Position numbers and translations under genes: made by a program
DNA from: Paludibacter propionicigenes
GTDB lineage: Bacteria > Bacteroidota > Bacteroidia > Bacteroidales > JAIFNL01
NCBI GenBank assembly: GCA_020721325.1
Contig: DYNA01000023.1
Location: 1-37,966 of the forward strand
Length of the DNA stretch: 37,966 nt
Reading direction: 5' to 3'
In this document: one piece after another, positions 14,775-23,041 of the stretch
How positions within the stretch are numbered: the stretch's first letter is position 1
How the letters are laid out: each line of letters begins with the position of its first letter
The notes under the pieces: model-generated
What the model saw: only the letters and a program-made list of their open reading frames with translations
What the model was told of the DNA's origin: nothing
Database searches by the model: none

Positions 14775-17429
14775 TTAAACAGCACCATACATAAAGCCAA
14801 CTTGACCTTTTCGAGAAGCCGTTCCGGTAATTTCAAATTCTTTAATATCTTCAACTGATAAAGTTCCCATTGCTTGGGCTGTTCTCAGTGAAGAGTCGAT
14901 AGATGCCATTCTAAGATGCTGATTTTTAATAGCTTTCTCAATGGTTTTTCTCACTTCGCGGGCATTTCCGAAATGCTTGTCGCGTTTGGAATAAATACTC
15001 GAAAAATATTTTGTAAGATGCTCTTTAGCAGCTTCATCGGGTACTAAATTTTCTTTAGAAAGCATCATTATGGCAATATTGTAAAGTTCGTCAATCGAAA
15101 AATCGTTAAATTCGATGGTTCTATCGAAACGCGATTTTAAACCCGGATTTGCCAAGAGGAATTTGTCCATATTTTCGGGGTAACCCGCTACAATGATGGC
15201 AAATTTACCGCGTTTGTCTTCCATGTTTTTGAGTATCACTTCAATAGCTTCTGCACCAAAACCGCCGGCAGAATCTGTCAAAGCATAAGCCTCATCGATA
15301 AAAAGTACACCGCCAATGGATTTGTCGAGCATTTCCTTGGTTTTTATGGCGGTTTGTCCGGTGTAGCCGGCTATTAATCCTTCGCGGTCGGTTTCTACAC
15401 AGTGTCCGCGTTCTAAAAGTCCCAAAGCTTTGTAAACCTTAGCTATAATGCGGGCTACGGTTGTTTTTCCGGTTCCGGGATTTCCTTTAAAAACCGTGTG
15501 CAATGAAAAGCGATTTAAAATATCTTTTCCCGTTTCGCGATAGTAGCGTACTAATTTAATTTCTTCGTTTAATTCTTTTTTAATATTGTCAATTCCAATG
15601 AGTTGGTTTAAATCTTCCATTGAAATTTTTAAAAGTTCTTCGTCAATCGGAATATCTAATTTTTCGTTTTTCTTAATGGATTTTATTTTTTGAATATCAG
15701 CTAATGTAATGGTTTCGAGAGTTTTACGATTCATATTTTCTAAATCGATTTTTTTCAATTTCATCAATCGAATGCCTAAATTCATTTTTCCTTCGGCTAC
15801 AATGGCGTGTGAATAACGAGCATTTCCAAAGGTTTTATCACGGTCGCGATAGGCGTCAATGAGTAGTTTTTTGACTAATTCGCTGGCTTTGGGTGCTAAT
15901 ATTACGCCTTTTTTAGTAGCAGCAAATTCGGCAATTTGGTAAAGCTCATCGGGAGTGTAATCGGGAAAATGAAACTGGTATTTGAATCTCGATTCCAAAC
16001 CGGGGTTTGAATTCATAAATTTAGCCATTTCGGCAGGATATCCGGCAGCCATAATGGCTATATCGCCGGGTCCGTCTGACATTTCTTTTAATAAAATTTC
16101 AATTACTTCGCGTCCAAAATCTTTACCGTCTGCATTGTCGCGCGTGAGGGAATAGGCTTCGTCGATAAACAAAATTCCGCCACGAGCGTCTTCTATGGCT
16201 TTTTTCACTTTTGGCGCGGTTTGCCCAATGTATTCGGCTACCAAGTCGGCTCTGTCCACTTCAATTACTTGCCCGTTGGAGAGCAATCCCATTTTGTGGT
16301 AAATTTTTCCTAAAAGGTTTACAACCGTAGTTTTTCCCGTACCCGGATTTCCGGTAAAAACGCTGTGCAGGCTGATTTGTTCTTCTTCGGCAAAACCTTT
16401 TTCTTGTCGGAGTTTAATAAATTCAAGATAAGTAATATGGTCTTTTATTTTGGTTTTTATATCTTGTAAACCAATTAAATTTTCAAGCTCTTGCATCACT
16501 TCTTCAAGGCTTTTTTCGGCTTCTTTTTCTTCAGAAGTTTTTTGCAAAAGCGAGCGTTTGTTTTCCAAGTTGATTTGATTCGGTACGCCTTCTTCTTCGT
16601 TCATTCCTACATCAAATTCAATCATAGAAATAATGGAATCCATAAAAATCACTTGAGCCGTGTAATGGTCATCTTTCCACGAACCACCGGTTTTGCTTCC
16701 CCAACCTTCTTGAAAGGTGTAAATTTTATCGATACTTCCTTTTTTTATGTACTCCGAAGCCTCTGAGCGTCCTTTCAAATTGCCACGAGTATCGAAAAAA
16801 TTAATAAACATTTCTAAGTGAAAATCGCTGTTTGTTTTCACTTTTATAGTTACTTCGCCCCAGATAAAAAGGGTTTCGGCTCTATTAAATTTTTTCAAAT
16901 ATTTTCGTTTGTCTTTTTTTATATCCCAGCCATCGTAGGGTCCATTGTAGAGTTTAAAAGAAATCAATTCAAAAAACGGGTTTACTTTTGGAGTAACAAT
17001 GCCCACATCTTCTACAAAAAATTCTTTTGACCCTACTAAAAAGTCATCAATATAAGCTTCCCAAATGTAGTTTCCTTTTTTCCAAAAACCGCCTTTTTTA
17101 TCTGTTCCCCAGCCTTTATGCAAGGTTACCGTGTTTTTATCAACAGTAATTTTAACGTTTTCAGCCTGATTGCAAAGCTCTTTTCGTGTTTTTCCGGTCA
17201 AATCATAAGCTTTTATGCGAATTTCGGTTTCCCATTCTTTTTCATCGAAAAGTTTATTGTAAAATTGAAATTCGGCACTGATGTAATCTACTTCGCTTTT
17301 ATCAAAAACCGTTCGATATTTTTTTGTCGAATTGAACATCCATTCGCTATCGGAATATACCTTTAATGACTTAAATTTGTACCTATCGCCAAATTTATAT
17401 CCATCGTCGCCAAGTATTTTATCTATCAT
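14775..17429 (-). CDS. Tandem AAA+ ATPase (CbbX/SpoVK-like) with duplicated N-terminal domain
   Basis: 884 residues. Residues 1-143 and 150-275 are two diverged copies of one domain, both ending in a GWG-x(3-5)-GG-x-W motif (106-116 and 242-251) and a closing VG; they look beta-rich. Two CbbX/SpoVK-type AAA+ modules follow. The first has Walker A GNPGTGKT at 360-367, Walker B ILFIDEAY at 419-426 and an arginine segment PGLESRF. The second has Walker A at 649-656, Walker B VLFIDEAY at 708-715 and PGLKSRF. Both keep the pore-type segments AEYIGQTA/AGYTGQTA. Both ATPases look intact. CbbX relatives remodel protein complexes such as Rubisco, and EccA of ESX systems is a relative, but no target is evident here. 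No domain name comes to mind for the N-terminal repeats. Confidence 0.85.
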   Translation of the reverse strand: MIDKILGDDGYKFGDRYKFKSLKVYSDSEWMFNSTKKYRTVFDKSEVDYISAEFQFYNKLFDEKEWETEIRIKAYDLTGKTRKELCNQAENVKITVDKNTVTLHKGWGTDKKGGFWKKGNYIWEAYIDDFLVGSKEFFVEDVGIVTPKVNPFFELISFKLYNGPYDGWDIKKDKRKYLKKFNRAETLFIWGEVTIKVKTNSDFHLEMFINFFDTRGNLKGRSEASEYIKKGSIDKIYTFQEGWGSKTGGSWKDDHYTAQVIFMDSIISMIEFDVGMNEEEGVPNQINLENKRSLLQKTSEEKEAEKSLEEVMQELENLIGLQDIKTKIKDHITYLEFIKLRQEKGFAEEEQISLHSVFTGNPGTGKTTVVNLLGKIYHKMGLLSNGQVIEVDRADLVAEYIGQTAPKVKKAIEDARGGILFIDEAYSLTRDNADGKDFGREVIEILLKEMSDGPGDIAIMAAGYPAEMAKFMNSNPGLESRFKYQFHFPDYTPDELYQIAEFAATKKGVILAPKASELVKKLLIDAYRDRDKTFGNARYSHAIVAEGKMNLGIRLMKLKKIDLENMNRKTLETITLADIQKIKSIKKNEKLDIPIDEELLKISMEDLNQLIGIDNIKKELNEEIKLVRYYRETGKDILNRFSLHTVFKGNPGTGKTTVARIIAKVYKALGLLERGHCVETDREGLIAGYTGQTAIKTKEMLDKSIGGVLFIDEAYALTDSAGGFGAEAIEVILKNMEDKRGKFAIIVAGYPENMDKFLLANPGLKSRFDRTIEFNDFSIDELYNIAIMMLSKENLVPDEAAKEHLTKYFSSIYSKRDKHFGNAREVRKTIEKAIKNQHLRMASIDSSLRTAQAMGTLSVEDIKEFEITGTASRKGQVGFMYGAV

Positions 17430-17572
17430 TTTTTGGTTTTAAAAATTAATATTTTTTTATTCAAAAAAATATAAAATAAATATTTTAATGTAATATTTTG
17501 TCTTTTTATAAATTCATTTCAGGTGGGAAAGATATAAATTTTTTTTTTTATTAAAAATAATTTATTTGGTTT

Positions 17573-17607
17573 AAAAAAAAACTTGTGATTTTTTTCACAA
17601 GTTTTTT
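17573..17607 (-). terminator. Terminator of the pspC-padR-pspC operon
   Basis: AAAAACTTGTGA and TCACAAGTTTTT (17576-17588 with 17595-17607) form a 12-13 bp stem. On the minus strand it is followed by a T-run; T also follows on the plus strand. Confidence 0.7.
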
Positions 17608-17644
17608 TGAGAAGTATAAAATATTAATTTAAAAATACGAAAAT

Positions 17645-17718
17645 CATCGTATCAATTTGTTAATAAACAGCTTGTTGAATATTAAGTTGTAAATATTTTG
17701 CTTACAATTGATACGATG
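17645..17718. repeat. 13-bp perfect inverted repeat element of about 75 bp
   Basis: CATCGTATCAATT at 17645-17657 is exactly inverted at 17706-17718, with a 48-nt interior that contains the small palindrome ACAGCTTGTT-like segment. It is richer in G/C than the surrounding spacer. It may be a structured RNA or a small mobile-element remnant; the sequence does not decide. Confidence 0.6.
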
Positions 17719-17779
17719 ACCATGAGTTGGTTAAAACATGATTTGCAAATTTTATGTTAAAATCTATCAGTTTACTTTT

Positions 17780-19450
17780 TTACTTTTGTTTTAATTCTTT
17801 TTCCAAGTCATTTAGCATATCGTCAGTAACTTCTTCTTTCTTAAAAGTTGTGTCGCTTTGGTTTTTGCTATTTGGAAATTGCGAACCGATGCTTAAACCC
17901 TCTTCTGTCATAATTAGTTCTCTGTCAATCACTTCGTAATCCCAATAGTATTCCGTATTTTTTACCGAAATGTGCATATTATTTAAACTTTCGCTTATAA
18001 ATACTTTTTTTCCGATAGGAATTTTAATTGTAATTTTCAATTCTTGATTTCGCCACTTATTTTTTGCTAAAAAATTAAAAAAATTGTCAAAAGTAAGAAC
18101 GGTATCGGACAAATTCCAATTAAAATTGATGCTACTTGCATTTTGAAAAGCATTTTTCTTTGAACTTCCTCGCGCTTGTTTTGTCAATTCAACACTTATT
18201 TGATTGTCGGAAGTTGGAACTATCTCAAAAAAAGGCTGTAACAAAACCGTTTTTTGTTTGTTTTTTTCATAAACAATAACACCGTCAATATTTACCAAAA
18301 TATCATCAACATTCTCTAAATCAACGTCTTTAAGTGTTATTAACAGCGTATTGTTTTTGGAATATTCTAATTTGGCTTTTTCTTTAATTTCGGCACGTTG
18401 TTTAAAATAATTTGAAATGCTAAATGCCGAACCTGCTAACATAAACGTTCCAACAAGCCAAAGTCCTAAAGCTGAGAGAAATATAATTTTATTATTTGAG
18501 CGAAATTTAAAAATCAATTTTAAGCCAAAGAATAAAATTAAAATGAGCGGAAGCACCATTGTAAGTATTAAACCAATGTAAATGAAGTATTTATTCGACG
18601 AATCATCAACAATATTTATTAATTCGCGATGATTGAGTGTTCGCATTCCTTCCGAAGATATTGAAACAATGGTATCGGCAAAAAATAAGCCTCCGGTGAG
18701 TCCAAAAATAGCCGAAATAGCCGAAATAACCAATATTACTCCTAAAAGAATCAACGCAACCTTGATTATTGTTACAAAAACAGAACCAATACCGGAAATA
18801 AATCGATTGAGATTGGTTTTTAAGTCGTCGAGTTTTCCAGAATCTTTGAAGCGTTCAAAGTTTTGTTTAACATTTCTAAATTCTTCATTTATAGAGCTTT
18901 CAATATTTGAAATGGTTATCGGTTCACCTTTCATTTCTAATTTTTGCGAAGGAGTAACCGCCAAAGGCAATGCAATCCAGAGGATAAGATAAATAATAAG
19001 TCCAGTGCCTGCAAAAAACAATGAAATCACAAATAAAGCTCTTATAATCAATACGTTAATGCCAAAATAATGACTTATTCCACTTGAAACGCCGGCTATA
19101 TATTTTTCGTCTTCATTGCGATACATTCTGCGTTTGTTTGTAGAAGAACTTGAAAAATATGAAGCCTTCTTTTCTTGGCTATCTTCTTCATTTTCAAAGT
19201 CATCGGGCATTCCCATTGTGTTAATAACTTCCTCAACGTCGTTTAAGTTGATTACGGTTTTGAGATTGGATATTTTTTCGCTCAAAAGCTCGGCTATTCG
19301 CGATTCTATGTCAGAAAAAACTTCCAAACCTTCGGGGCTATTGCTGTAACGACTTTCAATTACATCAAGATAGTCTTTTAATTTGTAATAAGCATCTTCG
19401 TCAATATTAAATATTGTACCGCTTATGTTTACTCTTAATGTCTTTTTCAT
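17780..19450 (-). CDS. PspC domain membrane protein with large C-terminal extracytoplasmic region
   Basis: 556 residues. Residues 1-85 form a small domain (DEDAYYKLKDYLDVIESRY, then SDIESRIAELLSEKI and a DVEEVINTMGMPDDF segment) also found in the paralogue at 20008-20670. The PspC domain spans about 108-165 (EKYIAGVSSGISHYFGINVLIIRALF and a transmembrane helix at 137-160). More helices follow at 222-250, 288-312 and 322-344, then a soluble C-terminal part of about 210 residues with beta-rich segments, probably outside the inner membrane. PspC proteins belong to envelope-stress responses. Last gene of a pspC-padR-pspC operon, 56 nt after padR. The ligand or partner is unknown. Confidence 0.82.
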   Translation of the reverse strand: MKKTLRVNISGTIFNIDEDAYYKLKDYLDVIESRYSNSPEGLEVFSDIESRIAELLSEKISNLKTVINLNDVEEVINTMGMPDDFENEEDSQEKKASYFSSSSTNKRRMYRNEDEKYIAGVSSGISHYFGINVLIIRALFVISLFFAGTGLIIYLILWIALPLAVTPSQKLEMKGEPITISNIESSINEEFRNVKQNFERFKDSGKLDDLKTNLNRFISGIGSVFVTIIKVALILLGVILVISAISAIFGLTGGLFFADTIVSISSEGMRTLNHRELINIVDDSSNKYFIYIGLILTMVLPLILILFFGLKLIFKFRSNNKIIFLSALGLWLVGTFMLAGSAFSISNYFKQRAEIKEKAKLEYSKNNTLLITLKDVDLENVDDILVNIDGVIVYEKNKQKTVLLQPFFEIVPTSDNQISVELTKQARGSSKKNAFQNASSINFNWNLSDTVLTFDNFFNFLAKNKWRNQELKITIKIPIGKKVFISESLNNMHISVKNTEYYWDYEVIDRELIMTEEGLSIGSQFPNSKNQSDTTFKKEEVTDDMLNDLEKELKQK

Positions 19451-19506
19451 TTTATTAATTTTTAGAATGATAATTTTTTAATTGAATAAGAAAAAATACT
19501 AAAAAA

Positions 19507-19914
19507 TTATACTTCGCCACTAATCGGAAGTTCTTTTATTTCTGTATTTTCAACATCGCTTGGATTGGGATTTAGTTTTAATTTTGCGGGGCTACTTTTA
19601 ATATGCTCTACGGTTGTAACTAAATCTGACCACGAATTTTCGAGTTCTTTGAGAAATAATTCACCTTCGGGCGTAAGTTTATAATATTTACGTGGCGGTC
19701 CTAAAGTTGATTCTTCCCATCTGTAATTGAGCAGATTACCATTTTTCAGTTTGTTAAGTAAAGGGTATAATGTTCCTTCAACAACAATTAATTTCGATTC
19801 TTTGAGCTTTCTAATAATATCGGAGGCATATAAATCGTCTTTTGAAAGTAAAGAAAGAACGCAAAAATCTAAAACTCCTTTACGCATTTGCGATATGCTG
19901 TTTTCTATTTCCAT
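19507..19914 (-). CDS. PadR family transcriptional regulator
   Basis: 135 residues, winged-helix DNA-binding protein of the small PadR class. The signature LDFCVLSLLSKDDLYASDIIRKL (15-37), EGTLYPLLNKL (47-57) and the wing GPPRKYYKLTPEGELFLKEL (72-91) are intact; a polar tail follows, with little room for the usual dimerising helix. It sits between two pspC genes on the same strand, the common PadR-PspC arrangement in Bacteroidota, and probably controls its own operon. A GTACT-N11-AGTAC palindrome near the operon promoter is a candidate target. The inducing signal is unknown. Confidence 0.9.
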   Translation of the reverse strand: MEIENSISQMRKGVLDFCVLSLLSKDDLYASDIIRKLKESKLIVVEGTLYPLLNKLKNGNLLNYRWEESTLGPPRKYYKLTPEGELFLKELENSWSDLVTTVEHIKSSPAKLKLNPNPSDVENTEIKELPISGEV

Positions 19915-20007
19915 TTCTTTTTATTTTTAGTTTACAATTTTTTTTATTATAAAAAATGATTATAAAAGTTGCTTTTTAGAAAAAAAAATATCAGTTTACG
20001 AAATAAA

Positions 20008-20670
20008 CTAAAACTTATTGAATTGATTTTTTAGTTTTTCGAGTTCTTCTCTTACTTTGTTTTCTATATTTGAAATATCTATTTTTTCGCCGTGCATTTC
20101 CATTTTTTGAGTAACGCTTACTGCCGGTGGAATAGCTATCCACATGATGATGTAAATCAATACACTTCCTCCGCCAAAAAAGAATAGTAAAATGAATAAA
20201 ATTCTGAAAACCAAAGGATTAGTACCAAAATACGCAGCCAAACCTGAACAAACACCTCCTAAAACACGATTGTCCACATCTCTAAAAATGCTTTTTTTAT
20301 TGTGTTTTTGCCAACGTTTTTCGGAACGTGTATTTCTGTAATTACTCGAAGATTTGTCTGATACAATTTGAAATTCGTCTGAATTGACTTTGGAAAAATT
20401 GCTGGTTTGCTCGTTGAAATTTTCGGGTTTTCCTAACACTTCAATTACCTCAAATACATCAAGATACGTGATAACTTGTTTTACTTTATCCAATTTGTAA
20501 TTGAAAAGCTCAGCCATTCGCACTTCTATATCGTGCAAAATTTCTCGCCCTCCGGATTGTCTTCGGTATTGATTTTGGAGTGCGTTTTGATATTCCAAGA
20601 GATAATTGTATGCATCTTCTTCTATTGTAAAAACGCTTCCACCTAAACTTACTTTAATTGTTTTTTTCAT
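20008..20670 (-). CDS. PspC domain protein, first gene of the pspC-padR-pspC operon
   Basis: 220 residues. The N-terminal 85 residues resemble those of the larger PspC protein downstream (MKKTIKVSLGGSVFTIEEDAY against MKKTLRVNISGTIFNIDEDAY), so the two are paralogues by duplication within the operon. A basic linker (about 112-128) leads to the PspC domain at 127-183, with RVLGGVCSGLAAYFGTNPLVFRILF and one or two membrane helices (154-182). A final amphipathic helix (SNIENKVREELEKLKNQF) is also shared with the paralogue. It lacks the extra helices and the external C-terminal region. Likely an inner-membrane protein in an envelope-stress module; 93 nt separate it from padR. Confidence 0.85.
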   Translation of the reverse strand: MKKTIKVSLGGSVFTIEEDAYNYLLEYQNALQNQYRRQSGGREILHDIEVRMAELFNYKLDKVKQVITYLDVFEVIEVLGKPENFNEQTSNFSKVNSDEFQIVSDKSSSNYRNTRSEKRWQKHNKKSIFRDVDNRVLGGVCSGLAAYFGTNPLVFRILFILLFFFGGGSVLIYIIMWIAIPPAVSVTQKMEMHGEKIDISNIENKVREELEKLKNQFNKF

Positions 20671-20830
20671 GGCTTCTGTTTTTTTTAATTAATTTTTATA
20701 TTCGATTTATATTTTTTTATGATAATTAAATAAATGCAATAATAAATTATTCAATTGATTGATTCAATTGTTTGGAGAATTTTGGTAATAAGGTTGGTTT
20801 TTGTAAAATTGGTTTGGTAGTTAAACGTTA

Positions 20831-20872
20831 CAAAGATATAAAAAGTTTTTGGTACTGTAAAAATTTTAGTAC
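20831..20872 (-). promoter_or_regulatory. pspC operon promoter with candidate PadR operator
   Basis: TATCTTTG on the minus strand (20838-20831) is a full TAnnTTTG match. Upstream, 20852-20872 is an interrupted palindrome GTACT-N11-AGTAC that covers the position expected for the -33 element. A repressor bound there would block the polymerase. Assignment to PadR rests on the gene being in the same operon and is an inference. Confidence 0.5.
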
Positions 20873-21028
20873 TATTTTTTTTGAGAAAAAAGAGTTATTT
20901 TTATAAAGTGTTGATATTAAGAGTTCTATGAATTTATAAAAATTAAAGATTAATTTTTTTTTACAAAAAAAACATTAAAAAAGGTAGAAAAAGGGGATTA
21001 ATTTTCAAAAACGGACAGTATGAAATAA

Positions 21029-21060
21029 AAAAAGCTGTTTTCCGAAGAGGAAAACAGCTT
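21029..21060 (-). terminator. Terminator of tRNA-His
   Basis: A 12-bp perfect stem AAGCTGTTTTCC/GGAAAACAGCTT (20-base span limit observed: arms 21032-21043 and 21049-21060) with a 5-nt loop, followed on the minus strand by a T7 run. It begins eight bases after the tRNA 3' end. Confidence 0.9.
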
Positions 21061-21067
21061 GATGCTG

Positions 21068-21142
21068 GGTGAATAAAGGGACTCGAACCCTCGACCCTCG
21101 GAACCACAATCCGATGCTCTAACCTACTGAGCTATACTCACC
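21068..21142 (-). tRNA. tRNA-His (anticodon GTG)
   Basis: Complete cloverleaf on the minus strand. The acceptor stem GTGAGTA pairs with TATTCAC. The anticodon arm is TCGGA-TTGTGGT-TCCGA with GTG at 21107-21105; the variable loop has five bases and the T arm is GAGGG-TTCGAGT-CCCTT. The histidine identity element is encoded: G-1 (21142) faces C73 (21068). The 3' end continues CAG rather than CCA, so CCA must be added enzymatically. Transcription ends at the hairpin just downstream. It is a single tRNA, not part of a cluster within this window. Confidence 0.97.
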
Positions 21143-21667
21143 ATTTTTATTTTTGCGGTGCAAAGAAAAGTATTTTTTTAGAAATAAAAAAATTTTTTTC
21201 ACAAAAAAATACTTTTTTTTTAAAAGAAGTTATAAATTTCTGATTATTAATTTTATATTGTGTAATTTTTTTTTAGAAAATGATTTTTTAATCTTTTTTT
21301 ACCGATTAAAAAAGAGTTCAGATGTATATTTTACGAATTTTAATCTCTAAAAAAATATTTTTTTGAGATAAAAATCACAATTTTTAACTATTAATGTGCG
21401 TTTTTTTTTATTTCGCATCAAAAAAGTATTATTTTTCTTTTTAAAAAAAAGCGCGTATAATTTATTTTTTAAATAGTTGTTTTTCAATTAAATTGCCCTC
21501 GTTGCAAGTTTTTGGGGATTCTTTTTTTGTAAAAAAAACAAAAGAAAAAAGTTTGAATTAAAAAATTCGATATTTTTACTTTTTTTTATTGTAAAAAATG
21601 TTTTATTTTTGATAGAGAAAAAAACTATTTTTTATAAACAATAAGAATAACAAGTATATATATTTGT
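21143..21667. other. Intergenic region between tRNA-His and the adenylate cyclase gene
   Basis: 525 bases of A/T-rich DNA with both divergent promoters. The second copy of the 22-nt motif shared with 8881-8902 lies at 21409-21430. TATTTTTG at 21604-21611 is the most usable -7 box for the cyclase gene. TATATTTG at 21659-21666 ends one base before the ATG and cannot be its promoter. A small G/C-richer patch at 21492-21521 has no convincing fold. Confidence 0.45.
21409..21430. repeat. Second copy of a 22-nt intergenic motif
   Basis: Matches 8881-8902 at 19 of 22 positions (shared core GCATCAAAA within TATTTYGCATCAAAA). The first copy includes the -33 TTTG of a minus-strand promoter; this copy is about 270 nt upstream of tRNA-His in the same orientation. 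Confidence 0.4.
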
Positions 21668-23002
21668 ATGAAATACAAAATATTAGCGGTAGATGACGAT
21701 AAACTGGTTCAGTTTAGTATAAAATCAGTTTTTATGGAAGAAAGCCAAATGTACGAATTATATACTGCATTTAATGGGTTGGAAGCCATTACTTTAGCTT
21801 CTACTTTGCTTCCCGACATTATTTTGATGGATATTGAAATGCCCGTAATGGATGGTTTGGAGGCTTTGAGGGAATTGAAAAATAATTTTCATACTAAGGA
21901 TATTCCGGTGATTATGATTACGGGCAATCGGTCTTTGGCTGAGGCTTTTAGGGCTGGTGCAATTGATTACATCTCAAAACCTGTTGATAGGATTGAACTG
22001 CAAGCCCGCGTAAAATCTACGCTTTCGCTTTTTAAACTTTTGAACGATGTAACGATGCAAGCTGAGCAGTTGGAGTTACAGGCTGCTAAAATTGAAGCTC
22101 AAAAGTTCACTCTCGAAGCACAAAAAGATGAGTTGGAGGAGCATCGTGAGCAGTTGGAAATGCAACATGATTTGCTTTTGCAGCAAACATTGATTTTGGA
22201 AAATCAGAAACGCGATTTGGAGCAGCAGCAAAGGCGTTTGCATTTTAAAACGTTAGAGCTTGAAATTCAGAATCAAAAATTGCAAGATGCGCATCAGCGT
22301 TCTGACGATTTACTTTTGAATATTTTGCCGTATGAAGTAGCTGAACAGCTTAAAAATAAAGGTTTTGTAGAGCCAAAGCAGTATAAAAAAGTTTCGGTTT
22401 TATTTACCGATTTTAAGGGTTTTACAAAAATAGCCGAGCAATTGACTTCTCGCGAATTGATTAAAGAACTGGATATTTGTTTTGAAAAATTTGACGAAAT
22501 CATTGAGCGTCATTACATTGAAAAAATTAAAACCATTGGCGATTCGTACATGTGTGTTGGTGGTTTGCCATTGCGAAATAAAAGTAATCCGATTGACGTA
22601 ACGCTCGCGGGCTTGAAAATGCAGGAATTTATGGATTCTTACAATAAACTGAAGCGTTCGCTTGGGCAGCCTGAATGGGAACTTCGTGTGGGCATACACA
22701 CGGGCGAGGTGATGGCGGGCGTGATTGGAAAAAAGAAGTTTGCTTATGATATTTGGGGCGACACGGTTAATACTGCAAGCCGTATGGAAACTGCCGGAAT
22801 GCAAGGAAAAGTGAATGTTTCGGAAAGTACTTACAAATATATAAAGCGTTTTTTCGATTGCACTTACAGAGGCAAAATAGAGGCAAAAAATAAAGGCACA
22901 ATTGATATGTATTTTGTACATGGCTTAAAACCAGAGTTTTCACTTAATGGTTCGCCTACCACACCCAATAAAGATTTTCTCGAAATTTTATCTACCTTTT
23001 AG
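21668..23002 (+). CDS. Response regulator with C-terminal class III adenylate cyclase
   Basis: 444 residues, predicted to make cAMP under control of phosphorylation. Receiver domain 1-120: acidic pocket D9-D11, phospho-acceptor D55 in ILMDIEMP, T85 and K104. A Gln/Glu-rich coiled coil spans about 127-210. The cyclase domain (about 238-420) is complete: metal ligands D248 (LFTDFKGFT) and D292 (KTIGDSYM), transition-state residues N368 and R372 (DTVNTASRM). Purine selectors are K288 (KIKTIG) and D361 (YDIWGD), the pair that specifies ATP; guanylate cyclases carry Glu and Cys there. No histidine kinase lies nearby. A PLP aminotransferase gene follows after 39 nt and may be co-transcribed. Confidence 0.92.
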   Translation: MKYKILAVDDDKLVQFSIKSVFMEESQMYELYTAFNGLEAITLASTLLPDIILMDIEMPVMDGLEALRELKNNFHTKDIPVIMITGNRSLAEAFRAGAIDYISKPVDRIELQARVKSTLSLFKLLNDVTMQAEQLELQAAKIEAQKFTLEAQKDELEEHREQLEMQHDLLLQQTLILENQKRDLEQQQRRLHFKTLELEIQNQKLQDAHQRSDDLLLNILPYEVAEQLKNKGFVEPKQYKKVSVLFTDFKGFTKIAEQLTSRELIKELDICFEKFDEIIERHYIEKIKTIGDSYMCVGGLPLRNKSNPIDVTLAGLKMQEFMDSYNKLKRSLGQPEWELRVGIHTGEVMAGVIGKKKFAYDIWGDTVNTASRMETAGMQGKVNVSESTYKYIKRFFDCTYRGKIEAKNKGTIDMYFVHGLKPEFSLNGSPTTPNKDFLEILSTF

Positions 23003-23041
23003 TTTTGAATTTCATTTTTATAAAAAAAGAAGGAAAAAAAT

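Larger units (their letters stand above)
17430..17779. other. Intergenic region between the AAA+ gene and the pspC operon
   Basis: 350 bases. It contains the terminator of the pspC operon at 17576-17607 and an inverted-repeat element at 17645-17718. The AAA+ promoter should lie at the left end, but no good TAnnTTTG box is seen on the minus strand. No reading frame of interest. Confidence 0.5.
20671..21067. other. Leader and promoter region of the pspC operon
   Basis: 397 bases between pspC and tRNA-His. It contains the predicted operon promoter (20831-20838), the overlapping candidate operator palindrome (20852-20872), a 150-nt leader and, at the right end, the tRNA terminator. No further gene is visible. 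Confidence 0.5.

Noticed and set aside
21488-21531. Small G/C-richer patch followed by a T run, possible small RNA
   Set aside because: No stem longer than three or four pairs could be found by eye, so no RNA gene is called.
21659-21666. TATATTTG as cyclase promoter
   Set aside because: It ends one base before the ATG, so transcription from it would start inside the gene.
22400-22921. 173-codon minus-strand reading frame
   Set aside because: It lies entirely opposite the conserved cyclase domain, shows no domain features and is a shadow of that gene.
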